NCBI GenBank assembly: GCA_934085875.1
Contig: CAKOHQ010000007.1
Location: 1 to 38,090, forward strand
From: an uncultured Bacilli bacterium
Lineage (GTDB): Bacteria > Bacillota_I > Bacilli_A > RF39 > UBA660
Length of the DNA stretch: 38,090 nt
Reading direction: 5' to 3'
The position numbers and the translations under genes were made by a program. This document shows, piece after piece, positions 24,509 through 33,815 of this stretch (position 1 is its first letter; each line of letters starts with the position of its first letter). Below the pieces are notes generated by a model. The model saw nothing but the letters and a program-made list of their open reading frames with translations, ran no database searches and was not told the DNA's origin.

Positions 24509-25633
24509 ATCAGTTCCACATTTAGGACATATAGAAACTATATTTGGCATTTCATTACCACAATTTTTACAATATTTTTTACTATTTTCTCCAGTTTGAT
24601 TAAAATTATTATCTAATGTTTCTACTGGAATTTCAATCTTTTGTTCTTCAGCATTATTTTCTACAACAGGTTCAACGTTAACTGCATTAACATTATTAGT
24701 TTGATTATCTATTGTAGGTTGTACATTATTTTGTTTTGTAACATTATTTTCTACAACAGGTTCAACGTTAACTGCATTAACACCATTTGTTTGATTATCT
24801 ATTGTAGATTGTATGTTACTTTGTTCTATAACATTATTTTCTACAACAGGCTCCACATTAAATGCATTAACACCATTTGTTTGATTATCTACCGTAGGTT
24901 GTATGTTACTTTGTTCTGTAACATTATTTTCTACAACGGGTTCAACGTTAACTGCATTAACACCATTTGTTTGATTATCTATTGTAGATTGTATGTTACT
25001 TTGTTCTGTAACATTATTTTCTACAACAGGCTCTACATTAACTGCATTAACATTATTCGTTTGATTATCCATTGTAGGTATTGAATTTTCAATAGTTGGT
25101 TCTTTTATTTCAATACTAGGTTCAGTTACAATATTACTATTAACATCTATGCCATTATTTTGAATTACATTATCATTTACATTTACATTTGAATCTTTAA
25201 TAACGTTCATTGCATCAAAATTACTTGAAGTCTCAGTTTTGTCATGATTTGTTTCATTATCAGAAAACGCTAATAATGGAATAAAAATAACAGGTAAAAA
25301 TATCATTCCAATACCAAAAGCAGCAGTCTTATCAAATTTATTAGCAATTGAAATATTTATTTTAAATATAGCATAAATATTTACCAATGGTACAAAAAGT
25401 AAAAGAAAATAAATCATAGATAATTCAGCAATTTGAATTAGAACTATTACATTATAAATAGGAACTAATATAGCCCATCCTGGTTTACCCTTTCTTGTAA
25501 ATATTTTCCAATAAGAAATAATCATAATTAAACTTAATATCATAGAAAATATAATCATTCCTATAAATAAAGCAGATAATCCAGCATTATTTACAGTAGC
25601 ATTTGTCATACTCTCAAAATCATAACTAGTCAT
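24500..25633 (-). CDS. DUF5684-like membrane protein with tandem repeats and zinc ribbon
   Basis: 377 residues. The N-terminal 125 residues hold about four membrane segments with KIFTRKGKPGWAILVPIYNV, typical of the DUF5684 type of small membrane domains. From about residue 130 comes a low-complexity N/V/T/E-rich region with five near-identical 30-residue units (VNAVNVEPVVENNVTEQSN...). The C-terminus is a zinc ribbon, KKYCKNCGNEMPN...CPKCG. GAGAGGAG stands 7 bases before the ATG. Function unknown; the layout suggests a membrane anchor with a long linker carrying a cytoplasmic zinc ribbon. Confidence 0.82.
   Translation of the reverse strand: MTSYDFESMTNATVNNAGLSALFIGMIIFSMILSLIMIISYWKIFTRKGKPGWAILVPIYNVIVLIQIAELSMIYFLLLFVPLVNIYAIFKINISIANKFDKTAAFGIGMIFLPVIFIPLLAFSDNETNHDKTETSSNFDAMNVIKDSNVNVNDNVIQNNGIDVNSNIVTEPSIEIKEPTIENSIPTMDNQTNNVNAVNVEPVVENNVTEQSNIQSTIDNQTNGVNAVNVEPVVENNVTEQSNIQPTVDNQTNGVNAFNVEPVVENNVIEQSNIQSTIDNQTNGVNAVNVEPVVENNVTKQNNVQPTIDNQTNNVNAVNVEPVVENNAEEQKIEIPVETLDNNFNQTGENSKKYCKNCGNEMPNIVSICPKCGTDNE
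24653..25078. repeat. 90-bp tandem repeat, nearly five copies
   Basis: CTACAACAGG or its one-base variant recurs at 24661, 24751, 24841, 24931 and 25021, an exact 90-bp period, with the bases between nearly identical. It encodes 30-residue units in frame, so a change in copy number keeps the frame. Confidence 0.95.
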
Positions 25634-25658
25634 CTTTATACTCCTCTCTCTATTATAG

Positions 25659-25687
25659 ATTATATAAAATATAATATTTTAATGCAA
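25659..25687 (-). promoter_or_regulatory. Promoter of the repeat membrane protein gene
   Basis: Minus strand TTGCAT, 17 bases, TATAAT, about 25 bases before the ATG. Confidence 0.7.
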
Positions 25688-25688
25688 G

Positions 25689-25711
25689 AAAAAACTACTA
25701 TTTTAGTAGTT
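25689..25711 (-). terminator. Terminator of valS
   Basis: Minus strand AACTACT-5-AGTAGTT followed by TTTTC. The stem overlaps the valS stop codon. Confidence 0.8.
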
Positions 25712-28223
25712 CATTTAATTTTTTCTTTTCTTCTTCTAATTTTTTCCTATCTAATTCTACTATATTTTTAGGAGCTTTATTAATATAATTTTCGTTAAAT
25801 AATAACTTTTCTCTTCTTTGAATTGAAGCTTCTAATATTTTAATTTGACTTTCTTTTAGTAACTTATCAGCTTCAGTTTCTTGTTTCTCAAAGAATATAG
25901 TTGCTTTTATTTTTTTAGAAAATACTTTATAAGATTTAATTCCTAATGGCCTATCAACTAAATTACTATCGAGCTTTAACATTTTAACAATTAAATCATT
26001 ATTATCAGTTGTATCAAACATTACTTTCATATCTTTTGTAATATTATTTTCTGCTTTTATATTTCTAAAATTCTTAATAAATTCAATTTCATCATCTACA
26101 ACTTGCTCTTCAAGTTCAAATACATATTTTTTATTATGTTTTGGATAACTAGAAATCATTATAGATTCAGCATCTTTTACTGGAAGCATACCATATATTT
26201 CTTCTGTAAAATATGGCATAAATGGATGTAGCATCTTAAGAATATTTGTAAGTATGTAACATAATACACTCTTCGTTCTTTCATTATCTATCGTATATTT
26301 AGCCATTTCTATATAGTAATCACAGAAATAATTCCATGAAAATTCATATATAGCACTTGCTGCATTATTAAATTGATATTTATCCATAAATTTCTTAACT
26401 GTACTTATTGTACTTTCAAACTTAGTTAGTATCCATTTATCAACAGGTTCTAAATTTTCTAAATTTATATTTTTTAAATCTTCTATGTTTGCTAATACAA
26501 ATCTAGATGCATTCCATATTTTATTAATATAATTCCATGTAGATTTCAATTTTTCCTCATCAAATCTCATATCTGTTCCTGGAGCAACATCAGTTGCTAA
26601 ATAATATCTTAAAGCATCTGCTCCATAAAGTTTTATCATATCAAATGGATCTATTCCATTACCTAAACTTTTAGAGAATTTTCTTCCTTCTTTATCACGT
26701 ATTAACCCATGAATTAAACAATCATCAAATGGTCTTTTACCTAATAGTTCTTCACCTTGGAATGTCATTCTATTAACCCAAAAAGGAATAATATCATAAC
26801 CAGTAACTAAAACATTATTAGGATAATATCTATTAACTAATTCCATGTCATTAGGCCAACCCAAAGTTGCAAAAGGCCATAATGCACTAGAGAACCAAGT
26901 ATCTAAAACATCTTCATCTTGTACCCAACCTTCTCCTTTAGGTGCTTCCATTCCAACATAAATCTCATCACCTCTATACCACGCTGGAATTCTATGTCCC
27001 CACCATAATTGTCTAGAAATACACCAATCATATGTTATTTCCATCCAATGATTCATAGTTTTTTCAAAACTTGTTGGAACAAAATGTACTTTAGTTTTTG
27101 TATCACGTTGATTTTCTAAAACTCTATCAGCTAGAGGTCTCATTTTAACAAACCATTGTTTTTTTATCATCGGCTCTACTATTGCATTAGTTCTTTCGCT
27201 ATGTCCTACTTCATGAACAATTGGTTCAACTTTCAAAAGTATTCCAGTATTCTTAAGCTCTGTAACTACTTTTTCTCTTGCTTCTTCTCTACTTAATCCT
27301 TTATATTTACCACAATTTTCATTTAAAGTAGCATCATCATTCATTATAATAATTCTCTCTAAATTATGTCTATTTCCTACTTCAAAATCATTTGGATCGC
27401 TTGCTGGAGTAATTTTTACAGCTCCTGTACCCTTAGTCATATCAGCATGTTCATCTGCAATTACTGGAATTGGTTTATTAAGTATTGGTAATATTACATT
27501 TTTACCTATATATTTTTTATATCTAGGATCATTTTCATTAACAGCTACTGCTGTATCTCCAAATAACGTTTCTGGACGAGTAGTTGCAACAACTATAAAA
27601 TCTTCACTATCTTCTAGCTTATATTTTAAATGATAATAAGCACTCTTTTCTTCACTATATATTAATTCCTCATTAGATAATGCTGTTTTAGCTACTGGAT
27701 CCCAATTTATTAACTTTTCACCACGATAAATAAGTCCTTTATTATAATAATCTAAAAACACTTTTTTTATAGCATCTTCCATACCTCTATCAAGCGTAAA
27801 TCTTTCTTTAGTATAATCAAGTGATACACCTAATTTAGCCCATTGTTTTCTAATATAATCTGCATGTTCATTAGTCCATTTCCAACATTCATTTAAAAAT
27901 TCTTTTCTACCAATTTTATACTTATCTTTTCCATTATCCTTAAGTCTTTTAACAACTTTAGCTTCTGTTGCAATAGCAGCATGATCCATTCCAGGTAACC
28001 ATAATGTATCGTAACCTTCCATTCTCTTGTATCTTATAATTGCATCTTGAAGTGCTACATCAAGAGCATGACCTAAATGAAGTACACCAGTAACATTAGG
28101 AGGAGGTAAAACTATACAAAATGGTTTTTTATTTTTATCACCACTCTTAAAATATCCCTTTTCCATCCAATAATCATATTTACCACATTCAACTTTTTCA
28201 TGATCATATTTTTTTTCTAACAT
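25698..28223 (-). CDS. valS: Valyl-tRNA synthetase
   Basis: Class Ia synthetase of 841 residues, slightly short for the family. It charges tRNA-Val and edits misactivated threonine. The HIGH motif is HLGH at residues 49-52 in PPPNVTGVLHLGHA; the KMSKS motif is KFSKS near residue 515. The editing domain (TTRPETLFGDTAVAV) lies between them. The anticodon domain and a C-terminal coiled coil (lysine/glutamate-rich, last about 65 residues) complete the enzyme. The gene is preceded by a T-box leader and ends in a terminator, forming its own unit. Confidence 0.97.
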   Translation of the reverse strand: MLEKKYDHEKVECGKYDYWMEKGYFKSGDKNKKPFCIVLPPPNVTGVLHLGHALDVALQDAIIRYKRMEGYDTLWLPGMDHAAIATEAKVVKRLKDNGKDKYKIGRKEFLNECWKWTNEHADYIRKQWAKLGVSLDYTKERFTLDRGMEDAIKKVFLDYYNKGLIYRGEKLINWDPVAKTALSNEELIYSEEKSAYYHLKYKLEDSEDFIVVATTRPETLFGDTAVAVNENDPRYKKYIGKNVILPILNKPIPVIADEHADMTKGTGAVKITPASDPNDFEVGNRHNLERIIIMNDDATLNENCGKYKGLSREEAREKVVTELKNTGILLKVEPIVHEVGHSERTNAIVEPMIKKQWFVKMRPLADRVLENQRDTKTKVHFVPTSFEKTMNHWMEITYDWCISRQLWWGHRIPAWYRGDEIYVGMEAPKGEGWVQDEDVLDTWFSSALWPFATLGWPNDMELVNRYYPNNVLVTGYDIIPFWVNRMTFQGEELLGKRPFDDCLIHGLIRDKEGRKFSKSLGNGIDPFDMIKLYGADALRYYLATDVAPGTDMRFDEEKLKSTWNYINKIWNASRFVLANIEDLKNINLENLEPVDKWILTKFESTISTVKKFMDKYQFNNAASAIYEFSWNYFCDYYIEMAKYTIDNERTKSVLCYILTNILKMLHPFMPYFTEEIYGMLPVKDAESIMISSYPKHNKKYVFELEEQVVDDEIEFIKNFRNIKAENNITKDMKVMFDTTDNNDLIVKMLKLDSNLVDRPLGIKSYKVFSKKIKATIFFEKQETEADKLLKESQIKILEASIQRREKLLFNENYINKAPKNIVELDRKKLEEEKKKLNELLK

Positions 28224-28458
28224 AATATCAAATCCCTTCTAATATAAAAACACGATATTTCTAAGGACGAAATACCGTGTTACCACCTTAATTCATGTAA
28301 TAAATTACATCTCATAACTTTAACGCAGTTAACGTAATATTCTACTAATTTCAAATATTCTGTTCCATTGCTACCTTCTACCATATATTATATTAGTTTG
28401 CACCAACCACTAACTCTCTTAAAAAAATATATAATATACTCCTCAACTTCATAACATT
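28224..28458 (-). promoter_or_regulatory. T-box riboswitch leader of valS
   Basis: Minus-strand leader of about 230 nt. The T-box core AAGGTGGTAACACGG (28275-28289) holds TGGT, fitting the ACCA end of uncharged tRNA-Val. Its AAGG can pair with CCTT, forming the antiterminator. The alternative is a 12-bp terminator, ACACGGTATTTC...GAAATATCGTGT (28250-28280) followed by TTTTTAT. Upstream, AGAGAGTTAGTGGTTGGTGCAAAC resembles the Stem I distal region. A GTA in GAAGGTAGCAA is a candidate valine specifier, though I could not fold Stem I fully. Uncharged tRNA-Val should switch valS on. Confidence 0.9.
28250..28280 (-). terminator. Regulated terminator of the valS T-box
   Basis: A 12-bp stem with one G-U pair and a 7-base loop containing CCTTA, then a T tract. 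The 5' arm lies partly inside the T-box sequence, so antiterminator and terminator exclude each other. Confidence 0.88.
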
Positions 28459-28464
28459 TTCTAT

Positions 28465-28493
28465 ATTATAAAATACTTTTTATATTTTTTCAA
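28465..28493 (-). promoter_or_regulatory. Promoter of valS
   Basis: Minus strand TTGAAA, 17 bases, TATAAT. It is back to back with the pilB promoter. Confidence 0.75.
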
Positions 28494-28502
28494 GAAAAAT
28501 TA

Positions 28503-28531
28503 TTGATATTAATCAAATTATATTTTATAAT
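28503..28531 (+). promoter_or_regulatory. Promoter of the PilB-like ATPase gene
   Basis: TTGATA, 17 bases, TATAAT, 25 bases before the ATG. The two divergent -35 boxes are only nine bases apart. Confidence 0.75.
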
Positions 28532-28556
28532 TAATTATAGAATAAGGAGTGGTATT

Positions 28557-29957
28557 ATGAATAATGAAAATATATACAATGATATTTTAAATACAAACAC
28601 AAATTCTAATACACACCCTACTAACTTTATGAAATCTTATGATTATGAAAATGTTGCAATAACAGATATAGTAAATAATATCATAGTAGATTCTATAAAT
28701 AATAAAGCAAGTGATATTCATTTTAATCCTACAGAAGATGGAATCGTTATTAGAATACGTATAGATGGTGAATTAAGAAATTATGCTCTTGTTCCTGGTT
28801 ATGTAAAGAAAAATATGGTTACTCGTATAAAAATACTTGCTGGTATGAATATTACTGAAAGTAGAATTCCACAAGATGGTGCTATTAAGCAAAAAATATT
28901 AGATAAAGATGTTGATTTACGTGTGTCTTCACTTCCAACTAATATGGGTGAAAATATTGTTATTCGTATCTTGGATTATACTATGAGTAGTCAAGGTATT
29001 GAAACATTAGGTTTTAATGAAACTAATTTAAAAAAATTATTAAAAATGATTAATGAACCTAACGGAATTATACTAGTTACAGGTGCTACTGGTAGTGGTA
29101 AATCAACAACAGTATACTCTATCTTACAAAGGCTTAACACCGTTGACAGAAATATTATCACAGTTGAAGACCCAATAGAAATGAATATACCAGGAGTAAA
29201 TCAAGTTCAAGTTATTAGTGATATAGGTTTAACATTTGCAGCAAGTTTACGTAGTATTTTACGTCAAGACCCAGACATTATAATGATCGGAGAAATAAGA
29301 GATGACGAAACTGCTAGAATTGCCGTACGTGCGTCTATCACTGGACACTTAGTTCTTTCTACAATACATACAAATAGTGCATTGAATACTATCGAAAGAT
29401 TAACAGACATGAACATTGAAAGATATTTATTAGGTACTGCATTAACTGGTATAATAAGTCAAAAATTAACAAAAAGACTTTGCCCTTATTGTAGAGGTAC
29501 AAGACCTACTACTCCATATGAAAAAAAAGTATTTAAAAATAGTTTAAATCTAGATATTAATGAAATATATGAAGCAAGGGGTTGTGATAAATGTCATGAA
29601 GGATATAAAGGTAGAATGGCTATACACGAAGTATTATTATTAAATCAAGAAATAAGAGATGCAATAACAAATAACATGAAAAAAGAAGATTTAAGAGATT
29701 TAGTATATGGCAGTGGTACTATTACAATGCTTCAAGATGGTTTAACAAAAGTAATTAATGGTGATACTACATTTGAAGAATTAATGAAAGCTATTGACGT
29801 AGATGATTCAGATTTAACAACTAAAGGTTTATCAGAATCATTAGAAATATCAGAAAAAAATAAAGATATTTTAAAAAATAATGATAATTATAAAAAACTA
29901 CAACAAAAAACAGATTCAGATTATGAAGTATCTGATTTAGATTTCTTAAATAAATAA
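28557..29957 (+). CDS. PilB/GspE-type secretion or pilus assembly ATPase
   Basis: Hexameric traffic ATPase of 466 residues that powers assembly of type IV pili, type II secretion or competence pseudopili. Domain features: N2 region (ASDIHFNPTEDGIVIRIRIDGEL), Walker A GATGSGKST at residues 176-184, Asp box, Walker B (DPDIIMIGEIRD), His box (GHLVLSTIHTN), and a four-cysteine metal site CPYC...CDKC. The N1 domain is very short, and about 50 acidic residues follow the usual C-terminus. The start is set by AAGGAG 7 bases upstream. No pilin, PilC, PilT or prepilin peptidase gene lies in this window. Confidence 0.92.
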   Translation: MNNENIYNDILNTNTNSNTHPTNFMKSYDYENVAITDIVNNIIVDSINNKASDIHFNPTEDGIVIRIRIDGELRNYALVPGYVKKNMVTRIKILAGMNITESRIPQDGAIKQKILDKDVDLRVSSLPTNMGENIVIRILDYTMSSQGIETLGFNETNLKKLLKMINEPNGIILVTGATGSGKSTTVYSILQRLNTVDRNIITVEDPIEMNIPGVNQVQVISDIGLTFAASLRSILRQDPDIIMIGEIRDDETARIAVRASITGHLVLSTIHTNSALNTIERLTDMNIERYLLGTALTGIISQKLTKRLCPYCRGTRPTTPYEKKVFKNSLNLDINEIYEARGCDKCHEGYKGRMAIHEVLLLNQEIRDAITNNMKKEDLRDLVYGSGTITMLQDGLTKVINGDTTFEELMKAIDVDDSDLTTKGLSESLEISEKNKDILKNNDNYKKLQQKTDSDYEVSDLDFLNK

Positions 29958-29988
29958 ACTAAGTAAATTCACTCTACTTAGTTTTTAT
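29957..29988 (+). terminator. Terminator of the PilB-like gene
   Basis: AACTAAGTA, 9-base loop, TACTTAGTT, then TTTAT: a 9-bp stem starting at the stop codon. The gene is therefore monocistronic. Confidence 0.85.
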
Positions 29989-30012
29989 ATTCATTATTTT
30001 TTTAATACATAT

Positions 30013-30522
30013 TTATTTTAATTTTTTAACTTTTATTTTATCATCTTTATCAATATTTAAATAACTATTATAAATTATTTTTATTGCTTTTATAATATAA
30101 CTAACCACATATTCATAAGAATAATTAAAATTATTAGGACAACTTAATATAAAACCATCAAATATATTTTGTAAATTGTTTAAAAATTTAATTTCAAAAT
30201 TTCTATTTATTTCATCAATAATTGAGTTTTCGAAATTTGTAAAATTATTTATATTAATAATTTTATTATCTAAAAGCAAATCATCATTTTTTCCTATAAA
30301 ATATCTTGTATTACAACACAAGCATTGACAAATATAATATTCTTTATCGGAATTTCTATGATAATTTTTAATAACTACTTTGTAATCATGAGAGCAATTA
30401 GAGTTTTGTTCCTTATGAATCATATTATTATAATATTCTATTTTTCTTTGATATTCGATAATATTTTGTTTTATTATTTGCATTTTTTCAAAAGATTTTT
30501 TATTATCTGTTAAACTCTTCAT
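30013..30522 (-). CDS. Hypothetical protein with zinc-finger-like cysteines
   Basis: About 169 residues. The N-terminal 45 are likely coiled coil (KSFEKMQIIKQNIIEYQRKI). Then come CSH and, some 20 residues on, CQCLCC, a spacing that could bind zinc. The remainder is helical and Asn/Ile-rich. The start MKSLTDN is chosen because GGGAGG lies 7 bases upstream. It has a good promoter overlapping the end of the HD gene. Family not recognised. Confidence 0.65.
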   Translation of the reverse strand: MKSLTDNKKSFEKMQIIKQNIIEYQRKIEYYNNMIHKEQNSNCSHDYKVVIKNYHRNSDKEYYICQCLCCNTRYFIGKNDDLLLDNKIININNFTNFENSIIDEINRNFEIKFLNNLQNIFDGFILSCPNNFNYSYEYVVSYIIKAIKIIYNSYLNIDKDDKIKVKKLK

Positions 30523-30540
30523 AATCAAACCTCCCATGTA

Positions 30541-30569
30541 ATTTTAACATATTAAATATGAATTATCAA
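30541..30569 (-). promoter_or_regulatory. Promoter of the zinc-finger-like hypothetical gene
   Basis: Minus strand TTGATA, 17 bases, TAAAAT with a TG extension. The -35 overlaps the stop codon of the HD-domain gene. Confidence 0.65.
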
Positions 30570-31096
30570 TTTTCATATTCTTTCATTAATTTTTTTGTAC
30601 TATCAATATAAACTAATCTCTTATCATTTTCTAATAATTTATGAGCTTTAATATCACATATTTGTACTTGAAACCTTAAAAGTTGCAATTTATAATCATC
30701 AATCAAATCTTCTTTTGAAATCTCTATATCATGATTCAATATTAAGTAACATATTTTATTAACAAAGCATTTATCATAGCCTAATTCAATAAGTCTTTTT
30801 CTAGCAATATTTTTACTTACTATATTATGATTTTTAAAATGTCTAATATCACCATCTTCTTGATAAGAGTAAGGTTTACCTATATCATGTAATAACAATG
30901 TTAATCTAACAATAAAATTTTTATTTGAAAACGATAATGCTTTTAAAGTATGTTCCCAAACATCTAAATAATGATGTTTATTTTTATGTTCAAAACCAAT
31001 CATATCATCAATCTCTGGAAACATTTTTATTAATACATCTATATTACTATTTATGTTTTCTATTAAATTATCACTTAATAAAATATCTTCTAACAT
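30566..31096 (-). CDS. HD-domain phosphohydrolase-like protein
   Basis: 176 residues with the HD metal-binding pattern: His in DVWEHTLKAL, the pair in LLLHDIGKPYSY, and His in FKNHNIVSKNIARKRL. The arrangement resembles the HD domain at the end of bacterial CCA-adding enzymes and related small hydrolases, here standing alone without a nucleotidyltransferase domain. It starts 7 bases after mutS stops, so it is probably cotranscribed. It ends in TGA followed at once by TAA. Substrate unknown. Confidence 0.85.
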   Translation of the reverse strand: MLEDILLSDNLIENINSNIDVLIKMFPEIDDMIGFEHKNKHHYLDVWEHTLKALSFSNKNFIVRLTLLLHDIGKPYSYQEDGDIRHFKNHNIVSKNIARKRLIELGYDKCFVNKICYLILNHDIEISKEDLIDDYKLQLLRFQVQICDIKAHKLLENDKRLVYIDSTKKLMKEYEN

Positions 31097-31103
31097 AACT
31101 AAC

Positions 31104-33632
31104 CTATTTCATATTTTTCAACTTATATAAAATATTTAAAGCTTCAATAGGTGTTATTTTTAAAACATCTACTTTATCTAATTCTTCTTTTATAGGATTT
31201 TTTGTCTCTACAAAATTCAATGTTAGTTGTTCGCTCACATTTTTGTAAACTGTATTAGTTTTGTTTTCATAAGTACTAAGTATTTCACTAGCTCTTTTTA
31301 TTACACTATCTGGCATATTAGCAAGTGAAGCTACATGTATACCATAGCTCTTGTCAACAGCACCATTCTTTACTTTATGCAAGAATGTTATAATACCATC
31401 TTCTTCGATAGCATCAACATGTACATTCTTTATAGATTTATCTTTATTTTCTAAATCAGTAAGTTCGTGATAATGAGTAGAAAACATTGTTTTACATTTT
31501 ATATTATTGCTAACATACTCTAAAATTGATTGTGCAATAGATAATCCATCATACGTTGCAGTACCTCGACCTAATTCATCAAATAATATCAAACTATTCT
31601 CAGTTGCATTGACGATTGCATTTCTTGCTTCTAACATTTCTACCATAAAAGTAGACTCTCCACCTACTAAATCATCACTTGCACCTATTCTTGTATAAAT
31701 TGCATCAAATATAGGGAGAACTGCACTACTCGCTGGAACAAAAGAACCCATTTGAGAAAGTATTATAGTTATTGCAAACTGTCTCATATAAGTTGATTTA
31801 CCACTCATATTTGGTCCAGTAATTAAAAGAGTATTTGTTTTCTCATCCATTAAAACATCATTTTTAACATATTCATTCTTATTAATACTTTCTACAACTG
31901 GATGAAATCCATCTTTTATTTCTACATATCTTTCATTAACTAATTTAGGTCTAGTTAATTTATATTCTTCACTAACAATAGATAAAGATGAATAAGCATC
32001 TAACAAACTTAAAATATATGCTGTTTTCTTTAACTCTTTAATATTATCTTTAATAATATTTTTTATTTCCATAAATAAATTATATTCTAAGTCAACTATT
32101 CTTTCTTCAGCATTTAAAACTAAAGCTTCTTTTTCTTTTAAAAGTGGTGTTATAAATCTTTCTGCATTAGTTAATGTTTGTCTTCTTTCCCAACCATATT
32201 CTTCTTTAATCTTATCTATTTGTCCTTTACTAACCTCTATATAATAACCAAATACTTTATTAAAACCAACTTTTAAATTACTTATACCAGTACGTTCTTT
32301 CTCAGTTTTTTCTAAACTACTAATAAATTCTTTTCCACCACTACGTAAAGATTTCAACTCATCAAGTTCAGTATTATATCCTTCTTTTATTAAATAACCT
32401 TCTTTTATAGTTATTGGTGGATCATTATATATACTTTTTTCTAATAAATTATATAAATCACTATGAGTATTTATTTTATAATCTAAATCTAATTTATTTA
32501 TAATTTCTTTTATATTAGGTAAAACACTTAATGATTTCTTTATTTGTAAAACATCTCTAGCATTTAAATTACCACAAATTACTTTACCACATAATCTTTC
32601 CAAATCATATACTTCATATAAATTATTACGTAATTCTTCTCTTAATAAAAACTCATTATTTAATTTTTCTACAATATCTAATCTATCATTTATTAGTTTT
32701 ATATCTTTAAGTGGATGTAACATCATATTTTTTAATGTTCTAGCACCCATAGCAGTCTTTGTCTTATCTATTAACCATATTAAACTATATTGTCTTTCTT
32801 TTAATCTTAATGTTTCAAATAATTCTAGATTACGAATAGTATGTATATCCATATTTAAATAATTATCATGTTCTATTATATTAACTTCATTCATATGATC
32901 TAAACTATTTAATTCTACAACACTTAAATAATAAAATAAATGTTTTATACCAGTTATTATTCTAACATCTTCTATATGTTTATAAACATCACTATATTTA
33001 TCATTTAATAACTTATCATTAATACTAATATTAATATTATAATTATTCTTAAGTATATTTAACAAACTTATATCAAAATCACTAGTTATTAATACTTCTT
33101 TTAAATTAAGATTTAATATTTCATTTATTAATTTATCTTTATCATGAATAACAAATTCACTATTAATTTCTCCAGTAGAAATATCTGCATAAGTAATTAG
33201 ATACTCACTATTAACATCAAGTACACTTCCTATATAATTAGTATCTTTACTATCTAAATACTCTAAATCTACCATAGTTCCTTTACTTACTACTTGTACT
33301 ACTCCCCTTTTAACCATACCTTTAGTATTTTTAGGATCTTCTAATTGTTCTACAATTGCAACTTTATATCCTTTATTTACTAACTTTTCAATATATTGTT
33401 TTGCACTATGATGTGGAACACCGCACATTGGAACACGTTCTTTAAGACCAGCATTCTTTCCAGTTAAAGTTAATTCTAGTTCCCTACTTGCTAGCTCTGC
33501 ATCTTCAAAAAATAATTCGTAAAAATCTCCTAATCTATAAAATATTAACACGTCTTCATAATCTTTTTTTATATCCATATATTGTTGCATCATAGGAGAT
33601 AATTCTTTAATATCTACATCTTTTCTTTTCAT
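31104..33632 (-). CDS. mutS: DNA mismatch repair protein MutS
   Basis: 842 residues, full length. It recognises mismatches and starts repair. The N-terminal mismatch-binding domain has MMQQYMDIKKDYEDVLIFYRLGDFYELFFEDA with the Phe-x-Glu pair (FYELF). The ATPase domain has Walker A GPNMSGKST near residues 603-611, ESTFMVEM, Walker B LILFDELGRGTATYDG, and STHYHELT. GAGG precedes the ATG, with an extended -10 promoter upstream. No mutL lies beside it; the next gene is the small HD protein. Confidence 0.97.
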   Translation of the reverse strand: MKRKDVDIKELSPMMQQYMDIKKDYEDVLIFYRLGDFYELFFEDAELASRELELTLTGKNAGLKERVPMCGVPHHSAKQYIEKLVNKGYKVAIVEQLEDPKNTKGMVKRGVVQVVSKGTMVDLEYLDSKDTNYIGSVLDVNSEYLITYADISTGEINSEFVIHDKDKLINEILNLNLKEVLITSDFDISLLNILKNNYNINISINDKLLNDKYSDVYKHIEDVRIITGIKHLFYYLSVVELNSLDHMNEVNIIEHDNYLNMDIHTIRNLELFETLRLKERQYSLIWLIDKTKTAMGARTLKNMMLHPLKDIKLINDRLDIVEKLNNEFLLREELRNNLYEVYDLERLCGKVICGNLNARDVLQIKKSLSVLPNIKEIINKLDLDYKINTHSDLYNLLEKSIYNDPPITIKEGYLIKEGYNTELDELKSLRSGGKEFISSLEKTEKERTGISNLKVGFNKVFGYYIEVSKGQIDKIKEEYGWERRQTLTNAERFITPLLKEKEALVLNAEERIVDLEYNLFMEIKNIIKDNIKELKKTAYILSLLDAYSSLSIVSEEYKLTRPKLVNERYVEIKDGFHPVVESINKNEYVKNDVLMDEKTNTLLITGPNMSGKSTYMRQFAITIILSQMGSFVPASSAVLPIFDAIYTRIGASDDLVGGESTFMVEMLEARNAIVNATENSLILFDELGRGTATYDGLSIAQSILEYVSNNIKCKTMFSTHYHELTDLENKDKSIKNVHVDAIEEDGIITFLHKVKNGAVDKSYGIHVASLANMPDSVIKRASEILSTYENKTNTVYKNVSEQLTLNFVETKNPIKEELDKVDVLKITPIEALNILYKLKNMK

Positions 33633-33655
33633 AATAACCTCTAAATCTACTAATT

Positions 33656-33664
33656 ATTATAACA
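33656..33664 (-). promoter_or_regulatory. Extended -10 promoter of mutS
   Basis: Minus strand TG-T-TATAAT about 25 bases before the ATG; the -35 is weak. Confidence 0.5.
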
Positions 33665-33685
33665 AATATATTAAATTAGTTCATC

Positions 33686-33716
33686 AAAAAACTCTATCTT
33701 TTTTAGATAAAGTTTT
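33686..33716 (-). terminator. Terminator of uvrC
   Basis: Minus strand AAAACTTTATCT-5-AGATAGAGTTTT, a 12-bp stem with one U-G pair, then TT. About 100 bases after the uvrC stop. Confidence 0.7.
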
Positions 33717-33815
33717 ATTTTTTTATACCAAAACATAAATTATATTCATATAAATTCATCACATAATTTGGAAAGTTTTTATTAATATTATGCGTTAACT
33801 TTTATTTTCTAACAA

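Noticed and set aside
24653..25078. CRISPR array
   Set aside because: The regular spacing comes from a contiguous coding tandem repeat without unique spacers; no cas genes and no other array-like repeats are present.
24641..25084. 147-codon plus-strand frame across the tandem repeat
   Set aside because: It is the complement of the repeat in the membrane protein gene; its repetitive Cys/Ile/Tyr-rich product follows from the coding strand and has no ribosome site.
23696..31096. TGA read as tryptophan (Mollicutes code)
   Set aside because: All recognised proteins use TGG for conserved tryptophans and contain no internal TGA. The two TGA stops (23696 and 30566) are at sensible protein ends.
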